A stretch of DNA of 64,000 bases from Dipylidium caninum (Eukaryota; Platyhelminthes; Cestoda; Cyclophyllidea; Dipylidiidae), in the NCBI GenBank assembly GCA_017562135.1, contig QEYB01000654.1, positions 1-64,000 on the forward strand. The letters are read 5' to 3'. The position numbers and the translations under genes are program-made. The notes under the pieces were generated by a model. The model was given only the letters and a program-made list of their open reading frames with translations. It had not been told where the DNA came from and did no database searches. This document shows, piece by piece, positions 12,572 through 25,173 of the stretch (the first letter of the stretch is position 1; each line of letters starts with the position of its first letter).

Positions 12572-15190
12572 ATGCTTCTCCGAAGTTTGTTTAAGTGGCG
12601 CGAAAGAGCAAAATTGTCGGTGTTGACCGAGAATGCTGTAGATTATCTGTGCGACCGCGGATTCATGCTCTCCGGGCGTGCGGACGCGGGCTGTCCTTCT
12701 AACCTTCGTTTGTCCATAGGGGTTGATGGGATTTCAGCTTTGTGCTTTGTACCCTCTATCAACTCAAACATCCTCATCGTCGGCACTACTGGTGGACGTG
12801 TGAGAATGTAAGATCTTGATTGTCCACTCGCACATGTTCTTCTTAGTCTTGATTGTTCTAAGAGTACTTGTGAGACACTTTATCAAAAGCAATGGCATAG
12901 ATCCATAAGATGTTTGACTGTCAATCCGTTCTCTCCCTCAACCGTTATCACGGCTTCTAAGCAGGCTTGTATCAAAGTCCATGACATTGAGACAAAGAAA
13001 CGCAGTGGCTATTACACCAGGATGGAAGATTCATCTCCTTTTTCCGCTCTCATAGCTGTTGCAGAGCATCGGTGGATAACTGGAGATGACGACGGCTTGG
13101 TCAAAGTAAGAACCTTTGGACCATTATCTCCTGTCAATTCAGTTGTGGGATGCTCGGCTGAAAGATGGCCATTGCTTCACAATCAAACCAAACACTGATG
13201 AGGTTGATCCAAATCTTCTCGGAATTAACGATTTGTCTGTTGGATCAGACCCCCAGGGGACCCTCCTTGCTGCCGTGGACTCAGGCTGCCTTGTCGCCTA
13301 CAACATTCGACGTAGACGCGTACAAATGGTCTCCGAACCATCAGGCTTTAGTTCACGCTCCGTTTGCACAGTTAAGAATGGTGAAAAGGTTTTGCTTGGC
13401 ACGGATGAGGGCGTGGTGATGGTGTACAATTGGAACGAATTTGGTAGTGCTTGCGACCGATTTCCGGTGCGGACGAGTCGGACACGGGTTGACCACCGAT
13501 CGGGCGCGAAGTTCTTCGACGATGCTGGCTTCCCATCAGTGGAAAAGATTGTCCGGGTTACGGAAGATATTGTTGTCATAGCCACTGACGATGGCGCAAT
13601 CAGGTGGGTTAATCGTCACCAATTATGTTTGTCTGTATATTTCGAATACTTCAATCAACATCTTTTCACTAGTGTGTCTTTTATATTAGGTAATTGTGGA
13701 AAGATGAGTAGGTGACAGCCTTTCTTTTAACTGTTTAATTGGGTTCTCTTATGTCGTACCGTTGTCTATTATTTTTTATTAGCTGCTCTAATAATGGGTA
13801 CAATCTCAATCCATTTTAAGATAAGAGGCTTTTGAATGTAAATAATTGGCTTGAGAGTCGTCCTTAATGTTTTTTCACACTCTTATAGATTTCACTAATT
13901 GTGCCCTCATTTTCACTTTTGTCAACCTGCTTTGCAACATATCGGTCCTACTTTCTTCCCTCTCCTTAACCGGTATTTAATTTTTTCCCTCCACCTTTTG
14001 TAACCAGTACTGTTACAAAGATCCACAAAGGCCTCAAGATTATAATTCACCGATAGCCTTATGAAGCGTCTTTTACTTACTTTGCATTCGGAATCTCAAG
14101 ATTTCTTTCAGCCCCATATTGTGATCTTTTTGTGCTTATTCACATTTCTATTTTTGTCAGTAATGTGCTCCGTTGCAGACCATCCCGTTCAAAGGAAGTT
14201 CTTTTCGTCATTTTCAGACCCGATTTCCACGCATGACAATCCGCCTTTTTTACCCATCATTGAAAATATGTGTATCTAGCATTTTGTACTCAATTGCTTT
14301 CTCAAGCGTACATGATTATTGCCGTTCAAACTATAGATGAGGTTTCCGAGAGGCAACAGTAGCTGTCCCCACTATCCCTGTTACTGAAGGTGCTTAAGGG
14401 CTCATTAACATCCCCTCGACTGCTTCAGGCGCCTCGTTTTAACGTCAATATGATAAGCGTTATTTTTTACCGAGGTACTGGCAGACGTCTGCAGGTCTGC
14501 ACGCCTTCATCAACATGAAATCTTCTTACCGTATGTATGCTGACTCCTGATTAACGCCTCTTGAAATTGGCTAAACGGCTCAACATTATATCATTCTGTC
14601 GGTAGGATCCCCGATTAATGGCGCGGGAGTAGACATTGGGTGCCGCCGCAGTGCCATGAGTTATTATCAGCTCCATGCATCATTTCTTGCCTCGAGCATT
14701 TGACACAGTGTCTGACATGTAAATATGTTGGAAATTTGACAAAGACCTTTAATCCGTAGCTGACTACCTAATCTACCTACTCCTTTTTTATAGCCCAATG
14801 GGCATTCTACCCAACCGTATGCTCACTTGTTTGGGTTGGCACACGGCAGAGGAGACAGAAGGAGGTGGCGGCGATTGCATGGCCTTGGCTGTGTCTCCTT
14901 TCTCTGACACCACCCCTATGGTCGCCAGTGGACTGCCTCTGGCGCCAAGCCTCAAGTTCTGGTCGGTGGGCCATCTGGCGGATGAATTCAAGTCTAAGGC
15001 GGCGGAAATGTCGAAAACCGAGAGAGCCTCAATAAAAATGCGATCTGAACGTGGTGCGAAGGCCAAAGTTACCGCTAGGGGTGCAGATTTTGAGCGAATG
15101 AACTTCCTCTCCGGTCTGGCAGATCGAAATATGGAAGACGAGGACGAGGATGAAGACTCTGGCGATAATGATGACAGTGAGAGCGACTAA
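12572..15190 (+). CDS. WDR55: WD repeat-containing protein 55 (WDR55)
   Basis: WD40 beta-propeller protein of the WDR55 family, a nucleolar factor needed for rRNA processing and ribosome biogenesis in other eukaryotes. Exons: 12,572-12,807, 12,847-13,105, 13,143-13,603 and 14,794-15,190; the first two introns are only 37-39 bp. The frame closes perfectly and gives 450 residues. Family landmarks are a GDDDG..KLWDAR blade end near residue 160-170, the YNIRRRRVQMVSEP blade, YNWNEFGSACDRF, and ILPNR followed by SLKFWSV in the last exon. The C-terminus is acidic (Glu/Asp/Ser), as in other WDR55 proteins. The start is the first ATG of the frame; an upstream coding exon cannot be excluded because some N-terminal blade sequence diverges. 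There are no frame breaks. Confidence 0.93.
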
Positions 15191-15309
15191 CTGAGGATAT
15201 TTGTATCACTTTGTACATACAAGTGTCTTGAAAACAGAAGTAATGGCTGCCGGGTGGTATCACAGTGAATTAACCTCTAATTTCTCTTATAATGTTAGGT
15301 TTTCCCTTG

Positions 15310-15315
15310 AATAAA
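15310..15315 (+). terminator. AATAAA polyadenylation signal of WDR55
   Basis: Canonical AATAAA 120 bases after the WDR55 stop codon and on the same strand; the expected distance for a short 3' UTR. Confidence 0.6.
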
Positions 15316-16555
15316 TAGAGAGAAAACATGTTTGTACACTATCGAAGAAACTGCAAGCCAAGCTGCCACTTGAACGCTGCAGCGATGTGTAAGTGGAAGA
15401 TCCAGATAGCCGGCGATGAGGACTGTTGAACGGATCTCAAGTATGCCATTAAGGCTTGGCATCCACGAAAATAAATTTAGAGGCGGGTTGATGTTGGTGT
15501 TGGCCTCAAGGAGGTGGAATCCTCCCCCCCCCCCCCCTCCCGATACGCGTTCTCGTTTAACAATGTTGAATCTGCTCGATGACGTATGGTTGGGTGGCGG
15601 GTTGGCCGCTCCTGCCTTTCTCACCCTTACTTTCATTCCGGCCCTCCTTCCTTACTGGTAAGATCGACGAGGCTAGAGGTGTGGGTCCAGGGAAAGGCGC
15701 AATTTCGTGGTGTAGGCTTTCGGTAATTCTTGAAGTGGCGCCTTATCCACGTCACTTTGCATTAGCTTGTTCCACGAGGAAACGTCTTGGCTTTAGTTAG
15801 CTTGGGGGGGGGGGTTGTAATGATTCTTCGTTTGTAGTATTCTGAGTAAATTATTTTCCGCCACCCATGTCTTAATACACGATTATGAATAAAAATCCTT
15901 CACGAATAAGTACTAATTTACGAGGAATTCAGTAAATAATCGTCGAATACAACGACCCCTGCCTCGAAAGTGGTTAAAGAAACAGGGCCGAGCATTAAAG
16001 AGACGGACCGAAAATAGTTTGGTTTATTATATTACTTAACTTACGATGTTAGGTTTAAAGATGAAGGTACTAGTATAAACAGGTCATTCCAATCGGTTAT
16101 ACAAGAAGGGGTCTTTACCAATTTGTATTCCTTTTCAAAGTTAGAATTTTTGACAGGTGCTAACTTTGGCAAGTGTCCTTAACAGAGGTAGACACATTAA
16201 AATTAATAAAGCATTTACAATCTTCTATTGGTAGATGTGTTTGCATACTCTGCTTCAAGGCGCTTCGTTAAGCGGATGTCGAAAATGTAAGTTTATGGCT
16301 TGAATATCATGTATTACCAAACTCATTATTTTCAAAGGAGTACAAAGTTTATTACAGCAGCAAATGCAGCGTACTTTGGTGGAAAGGTTTGCACCGTCAC
16401 ACAAGTTTTTAGTCAACTAATAGTTGCCTTGCCAGACTACTAACTCGAAAACGGTTAGGTTACGGTTAGTCGTATTAAGTTGTTTTATTTTCACATACAC
16501 ACAATTAAATGTTTTAAGGGTTATTGACCTTGACGGGCTTATTGAATCTGCGAAG
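15316..16555. other. intergenic, WDR55 to IDH3A
   Basis: AT-rich DNA with short C and G runs (15,525-15,540 and about 15,805). No coding sequence seen. It must contain the IDH3A promoter, but I recognise no TATA or other clear core element. Confidence 0.5.
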
Positions 16556-19500
16556 ATGTCTTTAGTTGGATTTTTGGCAAAGCTCGTGCGCCAATCAGTC
16601 TCTGTACCAAAATGCAGATTCTCGTCAGCTATTCGAACCGTTGCTCTTATACCTGGTGACGGGATTGGTCCTGAAATCTCAGACGCTGTGCAGAAAATCT
16701 TTTCTGCTGCCAATGCAAGTCATACAGTTTTCACTGTCTCCTCCTGGACATAGAAAATTCTTGTAATCATCTACATTTATTCATCAGGTCCCAATCAAAT
16801 TTGACCCCGTTGATGTCACGGCTGTGGAAGGGCCTGACGGTACATTCGAGTTGCCTCGCGAGTCCCTCGATGTCATTCGCAAACACGCCATCGGTCTCAA
16901 AGGTCCTCTCGCCACCCCGATAGGCAAAGGGCACAGATCTCTTAATCTTGCCCTGAGAAAGTAAGTACTGGCTGCAGTCAATCAAACTGTTTATGGTTGT
17001 CTAAGGCACTTTTCCGACCTTTCTTTCCAGAGAATTAAATCTCTATGCCAATGTTCGGCCGTGTAAATCCGTTGTCGGTTACGAAACACCCTACAAAAAT
17101 GTTGATCTCGTTACTATTCGTGAGAATACTGAGGGTGAATACTCCGGTATTGAGCATGTGGTTCGTTTTATCCAGTATTTCATTTTTCTCTCTATTGACT
17201 TGCTAAATTTGAACATCCTGAGCAACCCGATATTAGTCACCGCAGAAGTTTCTTTATAATAATCATAATTTTTCTGTATCGCCTACCAGTAACCATAAAT
17301 TGTGAGTTAGCTGATATTTTGTGAATTCTTATTTGCCAAGGTGACAGTCGAGTTTATCATTGTACTTAGTGGAGCTCTTAAGTTTTACATTCTCAGCGTG
17401 TAAGATATCACTTTATTTACCCTCAAAATATCAGTCGTGCGGTGGGAAGTAGCCCGTTATTAAGTTTATTTCCACGTAAATCGTGTTTACTTGCAGTTTA
17501 ACGGCTGCCTGGGAATTGATGGAAGTTGAATTAACTGGAAGGATGTGAAAATGGATACTAATTTTATGCATCAGACAATATACGCAGTCCGCTGAGTCTT
17601 TGCTACGGCATTGGCTTGCTACTTTTAAGTAGAAAAATTTGCTACACACACAATCTTATGTGCATATATTGCGAAGTCTGCTTAAACACCCTTTTCTTGT
17701 GCCCCTTTTTGCCTATTCTCCTGCTATTTTTAGTCCAGAAAGTGTGCCACCAGAGTCTAGTGCATGTCCACTTTGTCTGCATTGCTTGTCACTTTCCAGA
17801 CAATTCAATTAAACTGTGTCTCTGATGCAAATACTTAAAATTAATCACATGCCAATAACCTTCAACGATCGTATTAATTCCCCCCCCTCGTTTCCACGTC
17901 CTAAACGTAAGTGGAGATGAGTGTTTTGGCCCAAATTATCGCGCTTTACCACCATCAGTTCGCCCTTTGTCCTGTGTAATTCGCTGTCTGGCTAACAGAA
18001 GGTTTTTCACGCCCCCTTCACCCCGTTGACAGTTGCGCTTTAGTTTAGGGTGGAAAATGCATTCCCTCCTTGCCTTGTCTTATCTCTATTTTCTTTGTCT
18101 TGTAATTTTTCTCCGATTTGGGAATTCCGCGATAACAAAGCACAATTGTCATGTGCCTTTTGAAAGCAGTCTTTTTGTAGTCTTGTAATTTCCAAGCCTT
18201 CATTCCGCCAGGGTAGAAGTCTTCTGACTTGTGTTAGCCGGTGAGTTAATCGGAAGGCCTCCACTTTCATTTGGCTGTGCGATTTTACTTCCTAATTAAC
18301 CACAACGGTTGCTCTATTCCCTTTTTTTCCAGTTTCTCACTCGGAAGCCAGCCAATCGTAGCGGTGCGAGTTAATTTTTTTTTCTCAGTGTTGAGGCACT
18401 TCTCCTAAAAGACTTTGTCATTACTCGAATAATATCTTATTTCGCAATATGCTTCATGTCCTCTTTGCTACATAACCCGACTTCAGACCATACGTTGTCT
18501 TTTTTCCCCCTCTACCCTTCACATTTTCCTGGCCATGGACGCGCCTTTCTTAGAGGCCTGTCGGTTAAGACATTCCTAAATCATCCGCCACCTCCAGCCT
18601 CAACGCCATAACGTTGAGGCTGGAAGGGACAAGAACACTGAGTCTATCCTTTGGCCCTTGGGATGTTTTTCCCTCCTTTCGAAAGACGGCAAATCCACTG
18701 TCCGTGGTACCATCGGTGTGGCGGACGAGGAAGCCAGTCTCGTTGAGACGAGGCATTCGAACGTCTTTAGACGTTTTTAGCCTTTTCTTCTTGACACTCT
18801 CGCACAGATTGTCGACGGGGTGGTGCAGAGCATCAAGTTGATCACCTACGACGCCAGTTTGCGAGTGGCCGAATTCGCCTTCCGGTTTGCCGAGGAGAAC
18901 GCCCGCTCCACCGTGACTGCCGTCCACAAGGCCAACATAATGTGAGTTGTCTGTCTGTCTGGCCCAACTGATCTTAACAATGCAATTTTCCCGTCCTTTT
19001 TTCTCCAAATGTAAATACAACATTCCTATTGGTCGAGATAATTGGGTTATTGATTATCAATAATTCGTTAAATTCTTTTCTATTTTTTTTCTTGCCGTGG
19101 CAATTATTTATTAGTAGACCGACTCCATTTTTTGGTCTATCCAAAATTCCATCAAGTGAAGTTTATTTGAATTTTTAATCAAAATTCCTCACAATCTCTT
19201 GATTCAATTGAATTTGTGAATACTCATGGTGTAGATGCACAGAGTTCAAAATACCTGCCTAGGTGCCTTGATCTAATGACGTTTGACAGGCAATTTCGGC
19301 AAAGTTGGCATCCCATCCTCCTCCTATCTTCACTGCCTCTGTCAACCGTTGCCGACTCTGCAGTCAAAAGATGTTACCTTCACTCCAGCGTCTGTTGTTT
19401 TTGTTTTTTCGTTTACAAGCACTGTTGGTGCCACCTCATTCTACCACTACGTTGAGAATTTGCCCCAACTCCACTTTTTTCTTTTCTTCTCCGCCATCCA

Positions 19501-22035
19501 CAAGTGCTGGGGGATGACAGTCCCACTCGATTGAGTGAATAGCTGCCGAGTTTTGTTGGCTTCACGAACTTTCCTCTCGTCCGGTCGCATCGTCAATGTT
19601 GTGACGTGACTCGGGACAACACTGTCTCTTTACTCACTCGTCTTCCCATCTAAACTTAACTGACTGAATGACATTTCCTTGGTGACTGTCTTGACAACTT
19701 GTCTGTCCTTTCTCCTCGGTTTGGTTGCTTTCCTAAATCCTTTGAATGCTTAGTCGTTTGATCTCTTCGTCGATGCTTTTATGGCCTCTCAAGATAATTT
19801 GACTTTCGAGTGACAAATTGGTTCACTGGCCGACTGTTTTGACTCTTTTAAATAAGTGTTTGGCTGCTCTGTTGGCCACTTCACTGATTGCCATCCTTTT
19901 GTCGCCAGACCTTACTCCTTCTACCTATTGTCTGATGAATTAGGGAATTTTTTGTCTTGCGTCTTTCTTTGTCTTTCTCTATTTGTAACTTTTATCCAGA
20001 ATGCAGTCGGTTGGGTGGAAAAACTCCCCCCCATCCTCCACCCCTGTCGCATAAACTGCAAATTTACCAAAAAAATTGCGAAAAAATGTTTAATGACTTG
20101 TTGATCTAGCGGATAATTGGACAAATTGAAAAAATCCATGAGTGAGTGACTTTATTTTTCATAAAACTTCTGCCTAGGCGGATGTCGGACGGCCTGTTCT
20201 TGCGGGCGTGTAGAGAACAGGCGAAACGCCACCCCAACATTCATTTTCGCGAGATGTTTCTCGACAGTGTCTGTCTGGCAATGGTGCAGAATCCCCTTCA
20301 ATTTGACGTCCTCGTTATGCCAAATCTCTACGGCGACATCCTCAGCGACCTCGCCGCCGGTCTAGTCGGCGGACTTGGCGTCACACCCAGTGGCAACATT
20401 GGCCAGCAGGGTGCTCTCTTCGAGTCGGTATGTGTTTCTCCTCTCCTCCCTCCTTTCCTCCTCCTCTCTCCTCTCCTTCCCCCGGCGTTTCCCCCTCCCC
20501 TGTTTATGGGGATGCCACGCGAACCTCGCATTCGAGCTTGCACAAGTGGGCCAGTGGTCGGACTCTTGAGTACTTTTATTAGTCAGTTAGAGCACAAGCG
20601 GCCAATGGCATTGCTGCGCAATCTAAGTCCTGATTGGCTGTTCAATAGGCTCGATCCATTTGTCTTCCCCTTGCCCAACTGCAGTCTTCCGGCTGCATTT
20701 AGTTGGCTGACTTTAGTTATTTGACTTAATGGTTTATTCAACAATTGACTGCCTCAAAATTCGGTATTCTTCACCACTGTGTGATCTTAAAATGAATAGA
20801 CAGTGTGATTGTTTATTTAAAAAAGTCCTTATTGCCTTCATCGTCTTTTAGATACTAATTCAACAAAGTGAAAGTCAACGTGTATTAGGAATCTATTAAG
20901 TAGTTGATTTTTTGCGCAGTAAATAATTCGCTGAAGTACTTTGGATGACTCATTGGGTTATTGATCTTTCACCAGCGACGCGTGGGCCTGGAATGAGGTC
21001 TATTGGCCTATTGATTTAATTACCAATTACGGCCTTATTAATCGGTCGCCTCATTGCCTAGTCCGCCCCTGGATGTGCGAACATGGCTCTTGTAGGTCAA
21101 TCTGCTATCTGATTGGCCATTTTGCCCGCCACTTATAAAATCGTCATTAGTTGACCGCTAATTTAACGACTAAAATACTGGGTATCAAAATAATCCACAA
21201 ACTCATTGTCTCCCATTAATCTGAAGTCATTCGTTTCGTGATAATGTGCCTGTGCTTCCAGGTTCACGGTACAGCACCGGACATTGCGGGTCAGGACCTG
21301 GCAAATCCAACTGCTCTCCTTTTCTCCGCCATCATGATGCTGCGCCATCTGGGCCTCGCTCAACACGCCAAAATAATTGAAGAGGCCGTGTTTTCCGTTC
21401 TTCGCGCCAAAAAGGTAGATTTGGAGGAGGCGAGTTTGTCATTTGGGGCGAAAGAACGCTCAGCATGAGTGGAGTAGGCTGCCTTGGTGGTAGCCCAGCC
21501 AGCGGTAACTCTAAGTCGTATTAAAACCGACTTGACCTTCAGATGCGAGCTAAGACAAAGTCACTTAATTATACCTTTGTTGGCATGTTGAGCAGTTGAG
21601 AGGGCGCGCTTTAGTGTAGTCACCCGGGCTAATCACTTCACACACGCACACACACTTGAATCTCCTTCCCCGCTCTCTAAACGCCGGAGAACGTGGTGCA
21701 GTAAACAGAGGAACCACGACCAACAGTCTCCTCTGCTTCACAAACTCAGGTTGTTATGTTTCCTACTGGTATTTCACTCCCTCTTAAAATTGGGACCAAA
21801 ATAGCTTTTTGGAGGGGTTCAGCCCACTAAAAGGCTGTGCTATGAAGTCAGTATACCGGAGTAGGTCACGCTCTCTGCAGCGCCTCACCACGTTCCCTGA
21901 ATCACTCTGACAGTTCGCGAAGGAGATTCCCACTTCTCCGCTTTTCAGCACCTGACGGTGGACTTGGGCGGGACAGCCAAGTGCTCCGAGTACACGTCGG
22001 CCATTTGCGACGAGATCGGACGTGTGTCTCGCTGA
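16556..22035 (+). CDS. IDH3A: isocitrate dehydrogenase [NAD] subunit alpha, mitochondrial
   Basis: Catalytic alpha subunit of mitochondrial NAD-dependent isocitrate dehydrogenase, which oxidises isocitrate to 2-oxoglutarate in the TCA cycle. Exons: 16,556-16,714, 16,788-16,960, 17,031-17,160, 18,808-18,941, 20,178-20,427, 21,262-21,414 and 21,949-22,035. All phases agree and give 361 residues, close to the family length. Residues 1-28 are Arg/Ser-rich without acids, as in a mitochondrial presequence. Then follow [12 protein letters not shown] (nucleotide-binding start), NLYANVRP, the [15 protein letters not shown] substrate loop, AVHKANIM, the family signature [30 protein letters not shown] and a C-terminal [11 protein letters not shown]. 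The ATG at 16,556 was chosen because it begins the presequence; an in-frame ATG at 16,424 lies in unrelated 5' sequence. Intron 1 begins with GC. No neighbour shares its pathway. Confidence 0.96.
16715..16787 (+). other. IDH3A: GC-AG intron 1 of IDH3A
   Basis: Donor AAT|GCAAGT and acceptor CATCAG|GTC. This boundary gives a gap-free match to the IDH3A family across the junction (FSAAN then VPIKFD). A GT donor 3 bases further in breaks the frame, and one at 16,727 would insert four residues. Confidence 0.75.
18593..18624. repeat. perfect 13-bp inverted repeat in IDH3A intron 3
   Basis: Arms TCCAGCCTCAACG and CGTTGAGGCTGGA surround a 6-base loop (CCATAA). It lies in the 1.6-kb third intron. No coding role seen. 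Confidence 0.8.
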
Positions 22036-24162
22036 CTGTCTCACCTTCTTCGTTGCCTCCCTCCACGCCTCGTGTCCCCTCGTCTTCTCCCGCCCTCCCT
22101 TGTCACCTTCATACGCTGCGCCAGTCGTTCACTTTTATGCAATTAACCAAGTAAAGTGGTTAAAAGACAATTAAAATGACTACATCTGGCTTGTTGTTTT
22201 GGTCAAAAATGTGTCTAAATGCCTTAATTGTTGGCCTTTGGGTGATCAAAAATCGCCCATAACCAGCGGCAGGGTTCAACTCTTCATCCATGCGTCGACG
22301 CGGTCTTTCAGCTCCGACTAGCTCTGCAATGAGAGGAAATGTGGCATCGCCGGCGCGGAGATCTCCCCTCCTTGGCCGAATGGCGTGGAGTGGATCTCGG
22401 TTGGGGGGGGGGAGAGTGGGGGGAGGCAATTGGGCGCTGATTGTGGGACTTTCGTCCGCCCTTTGCCCGCGGCTCGAGGTCCGACGAACCTCCTCAGGCC
22501 TGGTCCGCACAGACAACTGGCGGGTTCCCTTGTCGCATGCCACGACGCCGGACTCGTTGGGGTGTTGTACGCCTTAAGGCGTGGTCGGGGGACTCCGAGC
22601 TCCTCCTAGCACCAGGGTGACAGAAATGGCCGTCCACTTTGCCCTCGAACAGTTCGTTACGCTGCCTTGGGGGTGAGCACCGGTCCGGATGGATACCTCG
22701 TCTCCTCGGTTTCTTCCCGCTTCTTCTCCATCACCGGCTATCAAGTTGAAGAAACTTAGAGTGAAAAAGCGGTCATTGTTGACACTCATGACAGCGGGAT
22801 GGCGTTAATTGGGACGCCGCCTGGTGGGTATTTTGGGCAGCGGGGTTAGCAGAGTCTGCCGGGGAGGTGATGCGAATGGCTGAAACGAGACCAGCTCTAT
22901 TGTTGACTGACGCAGCAACAAAACAGAGGCTTTCTTCTCTCTCACTCCCTCTCTTTCTCTCTGACCTCAGCTTCACAAGTGAGTCTTACAATAAGAAGTG
23001 AACCAGGGTACCGCCTCCCAGGGCTGGTGGTGTTGGGGGAGTCGCGGAATTCTGCCACTCTTGGATGGTTTTCATTCAAACTACGCGGGGTTGTCTGACG
23101 CCGGAGGCCCCCCGTCTACCGCCTGCAGTCTGACAGCCTAAAAGACCCCCTGGCGTGTGAATTAGCTTGGCCAAGTTGTCATCATAGCGGCAGTTTGGAT
23201 GGCCACCTTCTCCTCAGTCAGTTGGTCCGAGACTGAATTTACAGAAGCGTTGCACCAATTCACCACTACCAAAACAATCTACTCTACCATGCATTTAGGT
23301 CAGGCAAAGGAGGCCTTGTAGCGCGCCTCCTGACCCTTCTCGCAGGTATAAATGGGGCTGACGACGGGGCTGGCCTCGTGTGTAATTGAAGAGGAATGGG
23401 TGAGTTTCAGGTCTTCGTCATGCCGCATTCCCCTTCGCCGCTGGCTCGCATCGTGGCACACTCGCGCGGCCAATCAGAGAGCGGAACGCGTGTCGCACTG
23501 GCGTATCGCATGGCGGCACGCCAATTTCGCTATTGTGAAAGGTTGAAAGCGTCAAATTGGTGATGTCATCACTCACCTCCACGCAGAGTCTATTGGGTTG
23601 GCGGGTGTAGAGGAGAAGTGCTTCATCGGTTGCGTTAAGTCTACTAGCCACTTGATCTTTCCATTCACACTCAACTGTGTGGTGTTCAGACCTGCCGACT
23701 TCGGTTGGGTCACGCGATCTCTCGCCTGTCACCGCCCCTTTCGACCGGACTGACTCAGAGGTCTGTTCACCCCACCTTGTCCCCTGCTTGAGTCGTTGTC
23801 ATTTCTAAGTATGCGAGTGTCTAAATCCTCAACTCCCCTTTCCTCTTCGCCTCTTTGGGCATTTTCGCCGGCCGTGGGGCCACCGGTCCATCCCGCCCTT
23901 AGCTTAGATGTCTTCCGAGAGTAACGCCTCTCTCCCCATTCCCTCTGCCACTTGCACGTCCTTTGGATCCTCGATTCATAGATTAGGCGCTTGGGGCTTG
24001 GAACTCCACGCCAGACGGTGCGGAGGGAGGAGAAGGAGGAGGGGAAACTTTTGTGTTACCTCATGGTTTGCATGAATAAGGCGAAAGTGCTCTCATTGCG
24101 CACCATTCGCCCCTACTCACTCGCACTTTTCGCCCCCACCGACAGTTCACGACGTGGGGAAT
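22036..24162. other. intergenic, IDH3A to sulfotransferase
   Basis: No coding exon that I can support. An ATTAAA hexamer at 22,170-22,175 could serve as the IDH3A polyadenylation signal. A run of ten or so G lies near 22,404. 5' UTR exons of the sulfotransferase may lie here, for example ahead of a CAG acceptor just before 24,145. Confidence 0.45.
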
Positions 24163-25173
24163 ATGCTGAAGGACAGTAGCGAAACGAGGGGGGAGAGACT
24201 CCTCGTCATCGGGGCCGGACTGATGCGCACGGGGACCTCGAGTCTGCAGATAGCCCTGGAGCATCTCCTCCAACGACCCTGCTACCACATGTCGCGCGTG
24301 GCCCTCCAACTGCGGGAACCGGCAATTCGCCGGTGGTTGGACGTCTACCACAACGACGGCGAGGGCATCGATGCCGTCCTGCGCGGCTACTGTGCCACAG
24401 TCGACTATCCTGCGTGCTCGTTCTTCTCCAAATTGGCCAACATGCACCCCGAGGCCAAGGTGAGTCCGCCGGGGAGGTCCTCCAACTCCAGAGGGCCCCC
24501 ACGTTTAGGCGAGCGGTCCCGGTGTTTCTCGGACCCGTGGCCGAGCGGTGCGGTGCTTGAAAGACCAAAAAGCCCCTTTTGCCCTGCCAGCCACCACTCC
24601 ATTCCCCTCGAGGAGGAAGACACATTTCGGGGGGACACGTCGTTTGTGGAGCGCCCAACGTCAGCGTTTTTCCCCTTCTACTTGCGCGTCCAGGTTATCC
24701 TGACCGTTTCGGGACCCCAAGGACTGGGTGGCCAGTTGTCGGGCCACAATGCTCTCCCCGGAAATGCTCCGGAAGCCCAGTTTGGGCCGCCACCTGATGC
24801 ATTCCCAGGCGGGAACTTCAAGCCTCCTCAAACTCCACCACGCCATGTTCGCCCACACCCTCGGGCCCGGCTACGTCGAGGCCAGTGACGAGGAGTTGGA
24901 GGCGGCCTTCACTCTGTGGAATGCTCGGGTCAAGGCGAGCATTCCCGCCGAAAAGGCTGCTGGTCTTCAACCCCGCCGACGGTTGGGCGCCGCTCTGCGC
25001 CTTCCTCCGCCTCCCCGAGCCCGACGTGGCCTTTTCCGCACGTCAATCAGCGCGGACAGATGCGTGATGTGTTGCAGAGGCAGCTGCGGAGAGCGAGGAT
25101 CTACGACACCCTGTTCTACGCCTTCATCCTCCTCCTCGGCCTCCTCGCCGTCTCCTGCATGATCAGCCTGTGA
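24163..25173 (+). CDS. P-loop sulfotransferase, schistosome SULT-OR-like, three frame breaks
   Basis: Member of the small sulfotransferase family (Sulfotransfer_4 type) that includes the schistosome enzyme activating oxamniquine; it should move sulfonate from PAPS to a hydroxyl group. Exon 1 is 24,163-24,459 and exon 2 is 24,694-25,173. Residues 15-27 hold the PAPS phosphate loop (GAGLMRTGTSS), followed by CYHM and an Asp in VDYPAC near residue 90. Exon 2 starts with ILTV, then RDPKDW (the second PAPS-binding element), and later LLVFNPADGW and a hydrophobic tail that could anchor a membrane. The frame breaks at about 24,709, 24,956 and 25,035, each one surplus base. Removing one base at each gives 257 residues, the normal family length. 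It may be a pseudogene or carry sequence errors. The ATG is the first in frame; the start is not certain. Confidence 0.8.

Noticed and set aside
16424..16555. In-frame upstream ATG for IDH3A
   Set aside because: It adds 44 residues that do not look like a presequence; the ATG at 16,556 begins a typical mitochondrial one.
21415..21468. Read-through of IDH3A exon 6 to a nearby stop
   Set aside because: A GT donor after AKK and the phase-matched exon at 21,949 restore the conserved C-terminus ([11 protein letters not shown]).
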